This document shows positions 43,021 through 51,866 of a DNA stretch of 64,000 nucleotides, one piece after another. The position numbers were made by a program, and so were the translations under genes. Within the stretch, counting starts at the first letter, position 1. The number at the start of each line of letters is the position of its first letter. The DNA is from AP-15 sp035538335. GTDB taxonomy: Bacteria > Pseudomonadota > Alphaproteobacteria > ATCC43930 > CGMCC-115725. The stretch is from contig DATLKN010000032.1 in assembly GCA_035538335.1 (NCBI GenBank), positions 37,275 through 101,274 of the forward strand, in the 5' to 3' direction. Under the pieces are notes generated by a model. That model was not told the origin of the DNA. It made no database searches and saw only the letters and a list, made by a program, of their open reading frames with translations.

Positions 43021-43890
43021 TCAATTCGCGGCCAGCTTGTCCTGGGTCTTCGTGTCGAAGTCGCCGGCGTCGTGGCGCTCGTGCAGCTGCTCCGAGGGGT
43101 CGCCCGAGAGGCGGTTGACCATGCGCCCGCGCTTGACGGCCGGCCGCGCCCAGACTTGCTCGGTCCAGCGCTGCACGTTCTTGTATTCGTGCACGGAGAG
43201 GAACTCGGCGGCGCCGTATTGCCCGAATTTCACGAGGCCGCCGTACCACGGCCAGATCGCGATGTCGGCGATCGTGTAATCGGGGCCGGCGACATATTCG
43301 CTCTCCGAGAGGCGCTTGTCGAGCACGTCGAGCAGCCGCTTCGTCTCCATCGCGAAGCGGTCGATCGCGTATTCGATCTTGATCGGCGCGTAGGCGTAGA
43401 AGTGGCCGAACCCGCCGCCGATATAGGGCGTGCTGCCCATCTGCCAGAACAGCCACGACAGGCACTCGGCGCGCGCCGCAGTCTCGGTCGGCAGGAACTC
43501 CCCGAACTTCTCGGCGAGATGCACCAGGATCGCGCCGGTTTCGAAGACGCGGATCGGCTTCGGCCCGCTGCGGTCGACAAGCGCCGGAATCTTGGAATTC
43601 GGGTTCGCCTTGACGAAGCCGCTGCCGAACTGATCGCCCTCGCCGATGCGGATCAGCCAGGCGTCGTATTCGGCGCCCTTGTGCCCCTTCGCCAGCAGTT
43701 CTTCGAGCATGACCGTGACCTTGACGCCGTTCGGCGTGCCGAGCGAATAGAGCTGCAGCGGATGGCGGCCGACCGGCAGCTCCTTGTCGTGCGTCGGGCC
43801 GGAAATCGGTCGGTTGATGTTCTCGAACCTGCCGCCGCTCGGCTTGGTCCAGGTCCACACCTTGGGCGGCGTGTAAGAGGCGTCGGTCAT
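43021..43890 (-). CDS. yghU: YghU-type glutathione transferase
   Basis: A 289-residue glutathione S-transferase of the Nu/YghU class, known for disulfide-bond reductase activity toward glutathione disulfides. The extended N-terminus YTPPKVWTWTKPSGGRFENI NRP and LYSLGTPNGVKVTVMLEEL (glutathione-binding thioredoxin domain) are diagnostic, followed by NPNSKIPALVDRS and FETGAILVHLAEKFG. The helical domain has QMGSTPYIGGGFGHFYAYAP and VAGPDYTIADIAIWPWYGGL. The start at 43890 gives the family length; an upstream in-frame codon would add an unrelated leader. It is cytosolic, with a role in thiol redox protection. Confidence 0.93.
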   Translation of the reverse strand: MTDASYTPPKVWTWTKPSGGRFENINRPISGPTHDKELPVGRHPLQLYSLGTPNGVKVTVMLEELLAKGHKGAEYDAWLIRIGEGDQFGSGFVKANPNSKIPALVDRSGPKPIRVFETGAILVHLAEKFGEFLPTETAARAECLSWLFWQMGSTPYIGGGFGHFYAYAPIKIEYAIDRFAMETKRLLDVLDKRLSESEYVAGPDYTIADIAIWPWYGGLVKFGQYGAAEFLSVHEYKNVQRWTEQVWARPAVKRGRMVNRLSGDPSEQLHERHDAGDFDTKTQDKLAAN

Positions 43891-44077
43891 TCTCGAGGCT
43901 CCATATGTTTCGGGGAAAGCGTGCGCGCTTCGAGCCATTTTACACGATGGCCCGGTCGTTGCACCCCCCAGCCGCAGCAAGTCTCTCCCTGCGGTTGTGA
44001 AAGCGTCCCGGGCGCTTCGAGCCGCGCCCTATCGGGCGATCCTCAGAGTTTGTCAAGAACTTGGATGAGCGCCGTAT

Positions 44078-44190
44078 GTCCTTCGAGACGGCCGCTCCCG
44101 CGGCCTCCTCAGGATGACGAGGCTCATTGATGGCACAATGAAAGATCCTCATCCTGAGGCACCTCGCGCAGCGAGGCCTCGAAGGACGCA
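44078..44190. repeat. Family B inverted repeat (copy 2) in a gene-free gap
   Basis: The left arm TGTCCTTCGAGACGGCCGCT ... CTCAGGATGACGAGG (44078-44111) and the right arm TCCTCATCCTGAGGCACCTC GCGCAGCGAGGCCTCGAAGG (44147-44187) form a long hairpin. A second degraded half lies just upstream (44007-44048, GGGCGCTTCGAGCCGCGCCC). The gap 43891-44228 (338 bases) consists mainly of these elements, and I see no gene in it. Confidence 0.8.
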
Positions 44191-44228
44191 AGGCGGCTCT
44201 CCAGCAAAGCGAGACATTACCTCGGCGC

Positions 44229-45830
44229 TCACGTCCCCTCGTTCGGGTCGTGGTAGAGGGCGCCCACGATACCCGTCGTGCCGGGCGGCGCCGAGCCGAG
44301 CGCATAGCGGCCGTCGCGGTCGCGCGCGAGGCGGCCTTGCCCGCGCAGGCCGTCGAGCGCGGCGGCGACCTCGCGGCCGTCCTCGCTGCCGAGCGCCTCG
44401 ACGATCTCGGTATAGAACATCGGCCCCGAGGCGAGCGCGTCCGCCACCGTCTGGAAGCGCGCCGGGCCCTTGAAGATCTTGGCGCCGCTCGCGGTCAGCG
44501 GGATCTCGCCGCCCCGGCCGAAGGGCTTTGTGCAGTCGAACCCGGCCTTCGCGCCGGTGCGCCGGCCTTGCAGCGACGGGTCCATCGTCATGCCCATCAT
44601 GCCTTGCAGGAGGATGATGTCCTCATGCGCCTGGAAACGGGTGCCGATCGCCCACTCGACCTGGCCCTCGTCATGGATGTCGATGTCTTCGTCGAAGGCC
44701 CAGACGTGTTTCAACACGCGAATCCCGCCGAACAGCGCGGTGATGGCGGCGCGCGCCTCGCCGGGATGGCGCTGGCGCAGCGCCAGCCGCAAATTGTTGC
44801 CGCCGCCCGAGCGCATGCGCAGCGACACCGCGACCGGCTCGTGGCCGGTGGCGTGCAGGATCCGCATCGCCTCCGCCTCGGTGCGCAAGGCGCTGATGTT
44901 GGCGCTGTCGGTCTGGTCGAGGACCGCGGCCGAGCCGTGCAGCAGCGTCAGATGCAAGGCGTCGCGGCGCATCGTGATGGCGGTGCAGTGGAACACCGGG
45001 TCCATGTGGATGCCGCCGTAATAGCCCATATATTCGCCGTAGGGGCCTTCCGGTTCGGCGTAGCCGCGCTCGTCGAGATAGCCTTCGAGCGTCATCTCGG
45101 CGTCGGCGGGAACGCGAATGTCGTTGGTCCGGCTCTTGACGACCGGCGCCGGCTGGCCGCGCAGGCGCGCGATCAGCTGCAATTCGTCGCCGCCCTGGCG
45201 CATCGTCGCGGCGATGAAATCGAGCGGGTGGGCGCCGAGCGTAAAGGTGACGGAAAGGCGCTCGCCGCGCGCGACGCAGGCCTGATAGATGCGCTTCAGG
45301 TCGGAGGGCGCGGTGACGTTGGTGCCGGCCTCGTAGCGGTTGCGCAGCGAAAGGCGCCGGCAGCCGACATTGCGCCGCCCGGTCGCGGGGTCGACCGTGA
45401 AATCCATCGCCGCGGACAGATAGCAGCTGCCGTCATAGGCATGATGCGGATAAAAGGGCAGCCGCGTCAGATCGACCTCGTCGCCCTCGATGACGATCTC
45501 GTGCGCCGGCGCGTCGCGCGAGGCGATTTCGACGAGCGGCTGCGGCTCGGCGAGGCGGCGGAAATACTCGTCGTAGAGCCTGTCTTCGCCGGTGCCGAAG
45601 GCGGCCGCGAGGCGGCGGCGGCTGCCGCCGGTCTTGGCGGCGATCTCGCAGCGCTCGGGTCCGGCGGTCTTGAAAAGCACCGCCTTTTTCGTGCTCTCGA
45701 TAATCGGCGCGAGGCCGGTGAGCGGCACCGGCTCGTCGTGGACCTCGACTTCGCCCATCTCGGTCAAGCGATCGACAAAAGCGCGCAACCGGAATTTGTT
45801 CGTGTCGACGGCGGGTCTCTCGCGACTCAT
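44229..45830 (-). CDS. UbiD family decarboxylase
   Basis: A 533-residue prenylated-FMN-dependent decarboxylase of the UbiD family. The acid residues that shape the prFMN site are in EPEGPYGEYMGYYGG (Glu-x4-Glu). Other family blocks are GDEVDLTRLPFYPHHAYDGS, LRNRYEAGTNVTAPSDLKRI, LGAHPLDFIAATMRQGGDE and HVWAFDEDIDIHDEGQVEWA. The length is about 30-40 residues above E. coli UbiD, as in aromatic-acid decarboxylases. The start at 45830 has GGAGG seven bases upstream. No UbiX (prFMN supplier) is nearby. The substrate is not defined; a role in aromatic or unsaturated acid decarboxylation is likely. It is divergent from the sensor kinase gene. Confidence 0.9.
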   Translation of the reverse strand: MSRERPAVDTNKFRLRAFVDRLTEMGEVEVHDEPVPLTGLAPIIESTKKAVLFKTAGPERCEIAAKTGGSRRRLAAAFGTGEDRLYDEYFRRLAEPQPLVEIASRDAPAHEIVIEGDEVDLTRLPFYPHHAYDGSCYLSAAMDFTVDPATGRRNVGCRRLSLRNRYEAGTNVTAPSDLKRIYQACVARGERLSVTFTLGAHPLDFIAATMRQGGDELQLIARLRGQPAPVVKSRTNDIRVPADAEMTLEGYLDERGYAEPEGPYGEYMGYYGGIHMDPVFHCTAITMRRDALHLTLLHGSAAVLDQTDSANISALRTEAEAMRILHATGHEPVAVSLRMRSGGGNNLRLALRQRHPGEARAAITALFGGIRVLKHVWAFDEDIDIHDEGQVEWAIGTRFQAHEDIILLQGMMGMTMDPSLQGRRTGAKAGFDCTKPFGRGGEIPLTASGAKIFKGPARFQTVADALASGPMFYTEIVEALGSEDGREVAAALDGLRGQGRLARDRDGRYALGSAPPGTTGIVGALYHDPNEGT

Positions 45831-45890
45831 TCCCGTTCCTCCGCGCCGGCTAGCGGCCGGCATTCGGAAAATATACCCGCTGTTAATTTT

Positions 45891-45910
45891 TTTGACGCTC
45901 CTTTGACGCT
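45891..45910. promoter_or_regulatory. Tandem TTTGACGCT repeat between ubiD-like and kinase genes
   Basis: TTTGACGCT occurs at 45891-45899 and again at 45902-45910, an 11-base period (one helical turn), preceded by an AT-rich GTTAATTTTT. The spacing is typical of sites for tandem response-regulator dimers. It lies in the 213-base divergent region, so it could serve either gene. Confidence 0.45.
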
Positions 45911-46043
45911 ATTACTCACAATCCCATGACGGCCCCGGTGTAGCGGTAGAGCCAGGAACGGCTACGGACGGAGGGGCTATGGCCCCGACCGTCGGGCAAC
46001 GGCATCGGCGGCGCACGACGGCGCCGCTCGGCGAATAGGTTCG

Positions 46044-48458
46044 ATGGCGCAGACCGGCAAGACATCGGGCAGCCCATGCCACCGACCGGCGCTCGGTTCC
46101 CTCGAGCGCCAGCTCGAGGAACGTGGCGCGGCCCTGCGCGAATGCGAAGACCGGCTCCGGGACATCGCCGAGCTGAGCGGCGAATGGGCCTGGCAGACCG
46201 ACCGCGAGCATCGGTTCGTCGAAATTTTCGGCGACAGCGCCCCGCTCGCGGCGGTGCGCAAGGGCATCGTCGGGCGGACCCGCTGGGACGTGGCCGGCGC
46301 CGATCCGCAGACCGACCCGGACTGGGGCCGCCACAAGGCCGACCTCGATGCGCGCCGGCCGTTTCGGCGCTTCCGCTACGCGGTCAACACCGCCGAGGGC
46401 GGGCGCATGCTGATCCTGTCGAGCGGCAAGCCGCTGTTCGATGCGCAGGGAAATTTTGCTGGATATCGCGGCACGGCGAAGGACGAGACGGCGCAGGCCG
46501 AGGCCTGGGAGCGCCGCGAGGCGGCCGAGCGCCTGTTGCGCGAAGCGATCGAGGGCATCGCCGGCGGCATCGCGATTTGGGACGGCGAGGAGCGGCTCGT
46601 CCTGTGCAACGAAACCTATCGGCGCATGTATCCCGACAGCGCCCCGTGGATCGTCCGGGGCATCCGCTTCGAGGATGCGCTGCGCCACGGTCTCGCCCGC
46701 GGGCATTATCCCGAGGCCGTCGGCTGCGAAGAGGAATGGATCGCGGGTCGCTTGCGAGCGCAGCGTTCGCTCGAGGACGCGAGCGAATTGCAATTGAGCG
46801 ACGGCCGCTGGGTATTGTCGACAAAGCGGCGCATGCCGAGCGGCTGGGTCGCCGCACTGCGCATCGACATCACCGCGCTCAAGCAAACGCAAATGGCGCT
46901 GCGCGAGAGCCGCGACAGCCTCGAACGGGCGCAGCGCGTCGCTCATATCGGCAGCATGTCGAGAAGCCTCGCGACCGACGAGGCGGTGTGGTCGGAGGAA
47001 GCCTTCAGGATCTTCGGCGTCGAGCCCGAGAGCTTCGAGCCGACGACGGACAACATGCTGCGCCTCGTCCATCCCGACGACCGCGCGATCATCCACGAGC
47101 TGCAGGCGCGCGGCCGTCAGGGCCTCGATCCGGGGTCCTTCGAATGTCGAATTTTGCGGCCGGACGGCCGCGAAAGGCTGATCCGTGGCGAGGGCCTGAT
47201 GATGCGCGACGTGCGCGGCGAGCCGCTGTGGGTCACGGCGACGGTTCAGGACGTCACCGAGGCGCGCGTCGCGCAGCGGCGCGAGCGCGAACTGGAGCAG
47301 CAGCTCGCGCAATCGCAGAAGATGGAGGCGATCGGCAATCTCACCGGCGGGATGGCGCACGATTTCAACAACCTGCTCGGCGTCGTCATCGGCAACCTCG
47401 ACCTCGTCCGCGAGCGCCTCGGCGGCGATCCGGAAACCGCCGAGATCGTCGACGAGGCGCTCGAAGCGGCCTGGCGCGGCGCCGATCTGACGCGACGCCT
47501 CTTGGCCTTCGCGCGGCGGCAGCCGCTGCGTCCGGCGACGATCGACGTTAATGCGCTCGTCGGCAATACCGTGCGCCTGTTGCAGCGGCTGCTCGGCGAG
47601 GACATCGAGATCGGCCTCGGGCTCGCCGAGGATATCTGGCCGGTCGTCGCCGACCCGGCCCAGCTCGAAGCCAGCCTCGCCAATCTCGCCACCAATGCGC
47701 GCGATGCGATGCCGAGCGGCGGGCGGCTGTCGATCAGTACCAGAAATAGGGTGCTCGACGCCGATTATGCAGCCCGCAATGCCGACGTGACGCCGGGCGA
47801 ATACGTATTGATCGAGGTCAGCGACACCGGCGCCGGCATGTCGCAGCAGACCATCAAGCGGATCTTCGAGCCGTTCTTCACCACCAAGGAGCCGGGCAAG
47901 GGGACGGGGCTCGGCCTCAGCATGGTGTTCGGCTTTCTGAAGCAGTCGAAGGGCCATGTCAGCGTCTACAGCGAGGCGGGCGTCGGCACGACCTTTCGCC
48001 TCTACCTGCCGCGCGCCCATCCCGAGGCGGCGCCGCAAGCCGCCGCACCCGCGCGAACCGCCGAGCGGGGCGCCGGCGAGCGGGTGCTCGTCGTCGAAGA
48101 TGATCTCGCGGTCCGGCGCGTCGTCGTGCGCCAGTTGGGTGATCTCGGCTACGGCGTCGCCGCGGTGGACCGCGCCGCCGCCGCGCTCGAGTTGCTGGAG
48201 CGCGAGAGGTTCGATCTGCTGTTCACCGACATCGTCATGCCGGGCGGCCTTGACGGGGTCGAGCTGGCGCGCCTGGCGGGCGAACGATGGCCGGCGCTGA
48301 AGGTGTTGCTGACCTCGGGGTTTCCCGATGTCAGAGCCGGGAACACGCGCAGCCTGGCGGACGGACCGCGCCTGTTGAGCAAGCCCTACAGCAGGGACGA
48401 GCTGGCGCATGCGTTGCGGGTGGCGCTGGAAGGCAGCGAGGACGGAGGAAGAGAATGA
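46044..48458 (+). CDS. PAS-containing hybrid sensor histidine kinase
   Basis: An 804-residue soluble hybrid kinase with no membrane segment visible. Three PAS-like domains precede the kinase: about 20-150 (LSGEWAWQTDREHRFVEIFG), about 160-285 (GIAGGIAIWDGEERLVLCNE) and about 290-410 (SLERAQRVAHIGSMSRSLAT). The HisKA H box is NLTGGMAHDFNNLLGVVIGN (His439). The ATPase domain shows GTGLGLSMVFGFLKQSKGH. A C-terminal receiver domain (about 685-800) shows VLVVEDDLAVRRVVV and the phosphoacceptor Asp729 in FTDIVMPGG, with KPYSRDEL. It overlaps the next receiver gene (ATGA at 48455). The signal is probably cytoplasmic (redox or small molecule). Confidence 0.92.
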   Translation: MAQTGKTSGSPCHRPALGSLERQLEERGAALRECEDRLRDIAELSGEWAWQTDREHRFVEIFGDSAPLAAVRKGIVGRTRWDVAGADPQTDPDWGRHKADLDARRPFRRFRYAVNTAEGGRMLILSSGKPLFDAQGNFAGYRGTAKDETAQAEAWERREAAERLLREAIEGIAGGIAIWDGEERLVLCNETYRRMYPDSAPWIVRGIRFEDALRHGLARGHYPEAVGCEEEWIAGRLRAQRSLEDASELQLSDGRWVLSTKRRMPSGWVAALRIDITALKQTQMALRESRDSLERAQRVAHIGSMSRSLATDEAVWSEEAFRIFGVEPESFEPTTDNMLRLVHPDDRAIIHELQARGRQGLDPGSFECRILRPDGRERLIRGEGLMMRDVRGEPLWVTATVQDVTEARVAQRRERELEQQLAQSQKMEAIGNLTGGMAHDFNNLLGVVIGNLDLVRERLGGDPETAEIVDEALEAAWRGADLTRRLLAFARRQPLRPATIDVNALVGNTVRLLQRLLGEDIEIGLGLAEDIWPVVADPAQLEASLANLATNARDAMPSGGRLSISTRNRVLDADYAARNADVTPGEYVLIEVSDTGAGMSQQTIKRIFEPFFTTKEPGKGTGLGLSMVFGFLKQSKGHVSVYSEAGVGTTFRLYLPRAHPEAAPQAAAPARTAERGAGERVLVVEDDLAVRRVVVRQLGDLGYGVAAVDRAAAALELLERERFDLLFTDIVMPGGLDGVELARLAGERWPALKVLLTSGFPDVRAGNTRSLADGPRLLSKPYSRDELAHALRVALEGSEDGGRE

Positions 48459-48826
48459 CCGACATCCTTGTCATAGACGACGACGCGCAGATGCGCCGGC
48501 TGATGGCGCGCATCCTCGGCGCGGCCGGCCACGTGGTTCTCGAAGCCGCCGACGGCAGATCCGGGCTGAGATTGTTCCGGGCGGCCCGCCCCGGCCTTGT
48601 GATCACCGACATCGTGATGCCCGAGCAGGAGGGGATCGAGACCATCCGCATAATCGCGCGCGAGGCGCCGGAAATTCCGATCCTCGCGGTCTCGGGCAGC
48701 GCCGGGCCAGGCTATTTGCGCATGGCCACCTCGCTCGGGGCGACGGCAAAGCTCGAAAAGCCCTTCGGCGCTGGCGAGCTGCTCGCCGTCGTCGCGGAAC
48801 TGCTCGAAGGCCAGGCGCAGCACTAG
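48455..48826 (+). CDS. Single-domain response regulator
   Basis: A 123-residue CheY-like receiver without an output domain. It has ILVIDDDAQMRRLMARIL, phosphoacceptor Asp52 in VITDIVMPEQEG and AKLEKPFGAGELL (conserved Lys). The start overlaps the kinase stop, so it is made together with the hybrid kinase and probably takes phosphate from it or buffers it. The FixJ-like gene follows 21 bases downstream. Confidence 0.9.
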   Translation: MTDILVIDDDAQMRRLMARILGAAGHVVLEAADGRSGLRLFRAARPGLVITDIVMPEQEGIETIRIIAREAPEIPILAVSGSAGPGYLRMATSLGATAKLEKPFGAGELLAVVAELLEGQAQH

Positions 48827-48847
48827 GTCTGGGCGCCGGAGAGCATC

Positions 48848-49501
48848 ATGCCCGCCGACACCGATCCGATCGCCACGGTCTACGTGGTCGATGACGACCC
48901 GTTGATGCGTTCCTCGCTGAAATTCCAGCTCGAACCGGCAGGCTACGAGGTGCGCTGCTTTGCGGCCTCGGGCGAATTCCTGCGCGCTGCGGCCGAGCTC
49001 GTCCCGGGCCTCTTGATCCTCGACGTGCGCATGCCGGAGCTCGACGGGCTCGCCCTGCAGGAGAGGCTCAATCGGGAAAAGCTGGATTTCCCGACCATCA
49101 TGATCACCGGCCACGGCGAGGTCGAGATGGCGGTGCGCGCGATGAAGGCGGGCGCGGTCGATTTCGTCGAGAAGCCGTTCGCGCGGCAAACGATCCTCGA
49201 CAGCGTGCGCCTGGCGCAGCAGCGATTGCACAAGCCGCCGGCCGCGGCCGCGGTCTCGCAGGCCGCGGCGGCGCGGCTGGCGCTGCTGTCGAAGCGCGAG
49301 TACGAGGTCCTCGAATGGCTGGTGGCGGGGCTCACCAACAAGATGATCGCCCGCCGGCTCGCCCTCAGTCCGCGTACCGTCGAGAACCACCGCGCCCGCA
49401 TCATGGAGAAGATGCGGGCCGGCAGCCTGTCGGAGCTGGTGCGATTGGCGCTCGCCGGCGGGGTTGCGGCCAATGGCGGCGCCGTCGCCCGTCAAGGGTA
49501 G
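48848..49501 (+). CDS. FixJ/NarL-type response regulator
   Basis: A 217-residue DNA-binding response regulator. The receiver (about 8-125) has VYVVDDDPLMRSSLKFQLEP, phosphoacceptor Asp59 in LLILDVRMPELDG, and ITGHGEVEMAVRAMKAGAVD FVEKPF as in FixJ. The LuxR-type helix-turn-helix (about 145-205) has LSKREYEVLEWLVAGLTNKM IARRLALSPRTVENHRARIM. GGAG lies upstream of the ATG. It is the likely transcriptional output of the hybrid kinase cassette; its targets are not known but may include the divergent ubiD-like gene. Confidence 0.93.
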   Translation: MPADTDPIATVYVVDDDPLMRSSLKFQLEPAGYEVRCFAASGEFLRAAAELVPGLLILDVRMPELDGLALQERLNREKLDFPTIMITGHGEVEMAVRAMKAGAVDFVEKPFARQTILDSVRLAQQRLHKPPAAAAVSQAAAARLALLSKREYEVLEWLVAGLTNKMIARRLALSPRTVENHRARIMEKMRAGSLSELVRLALAGGVAANGGAVARQG

Positions 49502-49662
49502 AGGCGGGCGTAGGAGACGCGCGGCTCGACACGGAAAACGGGCCGGCGGCGACGCTCGCGGCGCTGAGGCTGGCGGCGGCGTAGCTTTGCGCGTCGGAAA
49601 CCGTCGTGCATTGCGTCGCGAATTCCAATGCCGAGGCGCCGGAAGTCGGACAGTTGACTGTT

Positions 49663-50457
49663 TCACTTTGCCTCGGCCGGGCGCGGCAGCAGGGCGAGGA
49701 CGCGCAACGGGCTGCCCGAACCTTTGCGGATCTTCAGAGGTGCGGCCAGGATCACCGCGCCGATCGGCGGCAGCAGGTCGAGGTTTCTGAGGCATTGCAA
49801 GCCGTACCGACCCTTGCCGTGCACGTAGTAATGCGCCGGAAAGGGCGGCGTGAAATGGAAAGCCTGCCCGGCGTCGGTGCCGATCGTCTCGGTGCCGAAG
49901 CCGTGGATGTCGCGTTCCTCGACCAGCCAGCGCACGGTGTCGGGGCCGGGCCCGGGCGAATGCGGGCCGCCTTCGCCCATATTGACGTAGTCGCGGCCGC
50001 GGCGCTTCGACCAGTCGGTGCGCAACAGGATCCAGCTGCGCGGGGGGATCTTCCCGTGCCGCGCCTCCCACGCCTCGACATCGGCGATTTGCAACACGAA
50101 ATCGGGGTCGTTCGCGGCCTCTTGCGACAGATCGACGACGCAAGCCGGGGCAATGAAATTCGCCGGGTCGATCGTATCGACGGAGGCGTTCGGCAGGTCT
50201 TTGCCCGAGATCCAATGAACGGGCGCGTCGAAATGTGTGCCCGTATGCTCGCCCATCGAGAGGTTGTTCCAGTACCAGGCGGGGCCGCGCTCGTCGTAGC
50301 GCGAGATCTCCTCGATGCGGAAGGGCGCGCACTGACCGAGTTCCGGCGGCATGACGATGGTCGGGAAATCGGGCGACAGCGTATGCGTCAGATCGACGAC
50401 CGCGATTGCGCCCTCGGCCACGGCGCGGGCGAATGCAAGTAGGTCAATGCCAGCCAT
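49663..50457 (-). CDS. Cyclase family metal-dependent hydrolase (kynurenine formamidase-like)
   Basis: A 264-residue hydrolase of the cyclase family (PF04199). The zinc motif is MGEHTGTHFDAPVHWISGKD (HxGTHxDxPxH). VVDLTHTLSPDFPTIVMPPE opens the domain, and DWSKRRGRDYVNMGEGGPHS PGPGPDTVRWLVE and ETIGTDAGQAFHF fit later family blocks. Family members include kynurenine formamidase, isatin hydrolase and other cyclic-amide or lactone hydrolases. It is the first gene of a minus-strand run leading to the thiolase-like and ligase genes. Which ring or amide it opens is not known. No signal peptide. Confidence 0.88.
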   Translation of the reverse strand: MAGIDLLAFARAVAEGAIAVVDLTHTLSPDFPTIVMPPELGQCAPFRIEEISRYDERGPAWYWNNLSMGEHTGTHFDAPVHWISGKDLPNASVDTIDPANFIAPACVVDLSQEAANDPDFVLQIADVEAWEARHGKIPPRSWILLRTDWSKRRGRDYVNMGEGGPHSPGPGPDTVRWLVEERDIHGFGTETIGTDAGQAFHFTPPFPAHYYVHGKGRYGLQCLRNLDLLPPIGAVILAAPLKIRKGSGSPLRVLALLPRPAEAK

Positions 50458-50511
50458 CGGGCGCCTCGATCAATTGAACCGCTGAGGCAGTGCGGCGGTG
50501 AAACAGGCAGT

Positions 50512-50577
50512 TTCGTCGTCCCGGCGTAAGCCGGGACCCACGGCAGACATGGATACCGGCTTTCGCCGGTATGACAA
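50512..50577. repeat. Family C repeat (copy 2)
   Basis: GTCGTCCCGGCGTAAGCCGG GACCCACGG... followed by GGATACCGGCTTTCGCCGGT ATGAC contains two short hairpins. The same 62-base layout recurs at 61420-61484 with few differences. Confidence 0.8.
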
Positions 50578-50627
50578 TAAAGGACGATCGTTTTGTCTCC
50601 CTGCCTCACCGCCTCACTGTCGGATCA

Positions 50628-51866
50628 TCATCCCAATTCGCGCTCGACCGCCTTTGGATTGACCGCGAGGCGGGCGCGGATGTCCTGCGCGATGTCGCCG
50701 ACGAAAACCTCTTCGAGGCCGCGCCGCAGGCCGTCGACGACCGCCGCAGCGAGCGCGGCCGGCGTCACTTTCGGCGGCGGCACGCTCTGGTACCAGTCGC
50801 TCTCGATCGGCCCCGCGAAGACGTTCATCACCCTGACGCCGCCGGCGCGCAATTCCGCGCGCAGCGATTGCGCGGCCGAGAGCGCCGCCGCCTCGGTCGC
50901 CGAGAAGGCGCCGTAAAGGGGCCAGTTGACCAGCGCGAAGACCGAGAAGAGGTTGACGAAGGCGGCGGCCGAATTGACGCCGTCGGCGCCGCGCGCGCGC
51001 ATCGCCGCGCCGAAGCTCTGGGCGAGGCGCAGGAGGCCGAAATAGCGGATCTCGATCTCCTCGCGCGCCACGGTGAGGCCTTTTCTCTCGATGATGCCGC
51101 CCGGCCGGACGTGCTCGGCCGTGTTGACGAGAATATCGACCCGTGCGCCGATCTCGCCCGCCAGCTCCTCGACCGAGAGCGTGTCGGTCGGATCGAGCGG
51201 CACGATCTCGACCCGCGCGGTGTTGCGCAGCGCCGCTTCGCCCGGAAACGGCTTCCACGGATCGGCGATGCCGACAAAGACGGTCGCCGCCTCGGCCTGC
51301 GCCAATGCCGCCGCGACTGCCTGCCCGACGGCGTGGCGCCCGTCGGTCACCAGCACGCGGCGGAATTTCGGGTCGCAGGTCAGTTCTCGCCATTGCGGGT
51401 CGTCTGCCATGTTGGGCGTCTCCGTCGCGGGCAGGGCGAAGGCGACCGCTTCGCCGCTCTTGTCGAGCTTCCATTCGAGCCGCACCCGCTCGCCTTCCCG
51501 CGTGTCGCCGTGCAGATGCGCGAGGATCACGGGGCCGGCATCGAGCTCGACCGTGCCGATCCGCCACGGCATGCGCTCGCGGAAATAGACGTCGGTCGAG
51601 GTGCGGATCGTCGTCGCGGCGAGCAGCACGCCGCCGTTCGGCACCGGCATGAAGGGCAGCCGCGGCGACAGGCATTTCGGACAGGCGTCGCGCGGCGGAT
51701 AGACGGCGGCGCCGCATTCGCCGCAAACCTGCAGGGCGAAGCGGCCCTCGGCGGCGGCCGCCGTCAGGCCGAGCGCGGTGCGGCTGCGCGCGCCCTGCGG
51801 CGACAGGGGCTCGCGCGTCTTCCTGAGCGGATCCTTGCGCCGCGGCCGGGGGAGGGGTTCCGTCAT
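50628..51866 (-). CDS. DUF35 (zinc ribbon/OB-fold) protein fused to a degenerate SDR domain
   Basis: A 412-residue fusion. Residues about 38-150 form a DUF35 module: a rubredoxin-like zinc ribbon (Cys48, Cys51, Cys62, Cys65 in CGECGAAVYPPRDACPKC) and an OB fold (WRIGTVELDAGPVILAHLHG). Residues about 165-400 are a Rossmann/SDR domain, but its motifs are decayed. TGxxxGxG reads TDGRHAVG (174-181), NNAG reads NTAE, and the catalytic Tyr and Lys are Phe321 and Glu325 (FSATE), although the serine at the expected spacing (308) remains. The SDR part is therefore probably structural. It overlaps the thiolase-like gene (ATGA at 51863-51866). DUF35 proteins are obligate partners of thiolase-superfamily enzymes such as Ltp2 and BbsB. 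Confidence 0.85.
   Translation of the reverse strand: MTEPLPRPRRKDPLRKTREPLSPQGARSRTALGLTAAAAEGRFALQVCGECGAAVYPPRDACPKCLSPRLPFMPVPNGGVLLAATTIRTSTDVYFRERMPWRIGTVELDAGPVILAHLHGDTREGERVRLEWKLDKSGEAVAFALPATETPNMADDPQWRELTCDPKFRRVLVTDGRHAVGQAVAAALAQAEAATVFVGIADPWKPFPGEAALRNTARVEIVPLDPTDTLSVEELAGEIGARVDILVNTAEHVRPGGIIERKGLTVAREEIEIRYFGLLRLAQSFGAAMRARGADGVNSAAAFVNLFSVFALVNWPLYGAFSATEAAALSAAQSLRAELRAGGVRVMNVFAGPIESDWYQSVPPPKVTPAALAAAVVDGLRRGLEEVFVGDIAQDIRARLAVNPKAVERELG

Noticed and set aside
45912..48410. 832-codon minus-strand open frame opposite the sensor kinase
   Set aside because: The kinase strand shows H box, ATPase and receiver motifs in order, while the antisense shows none.
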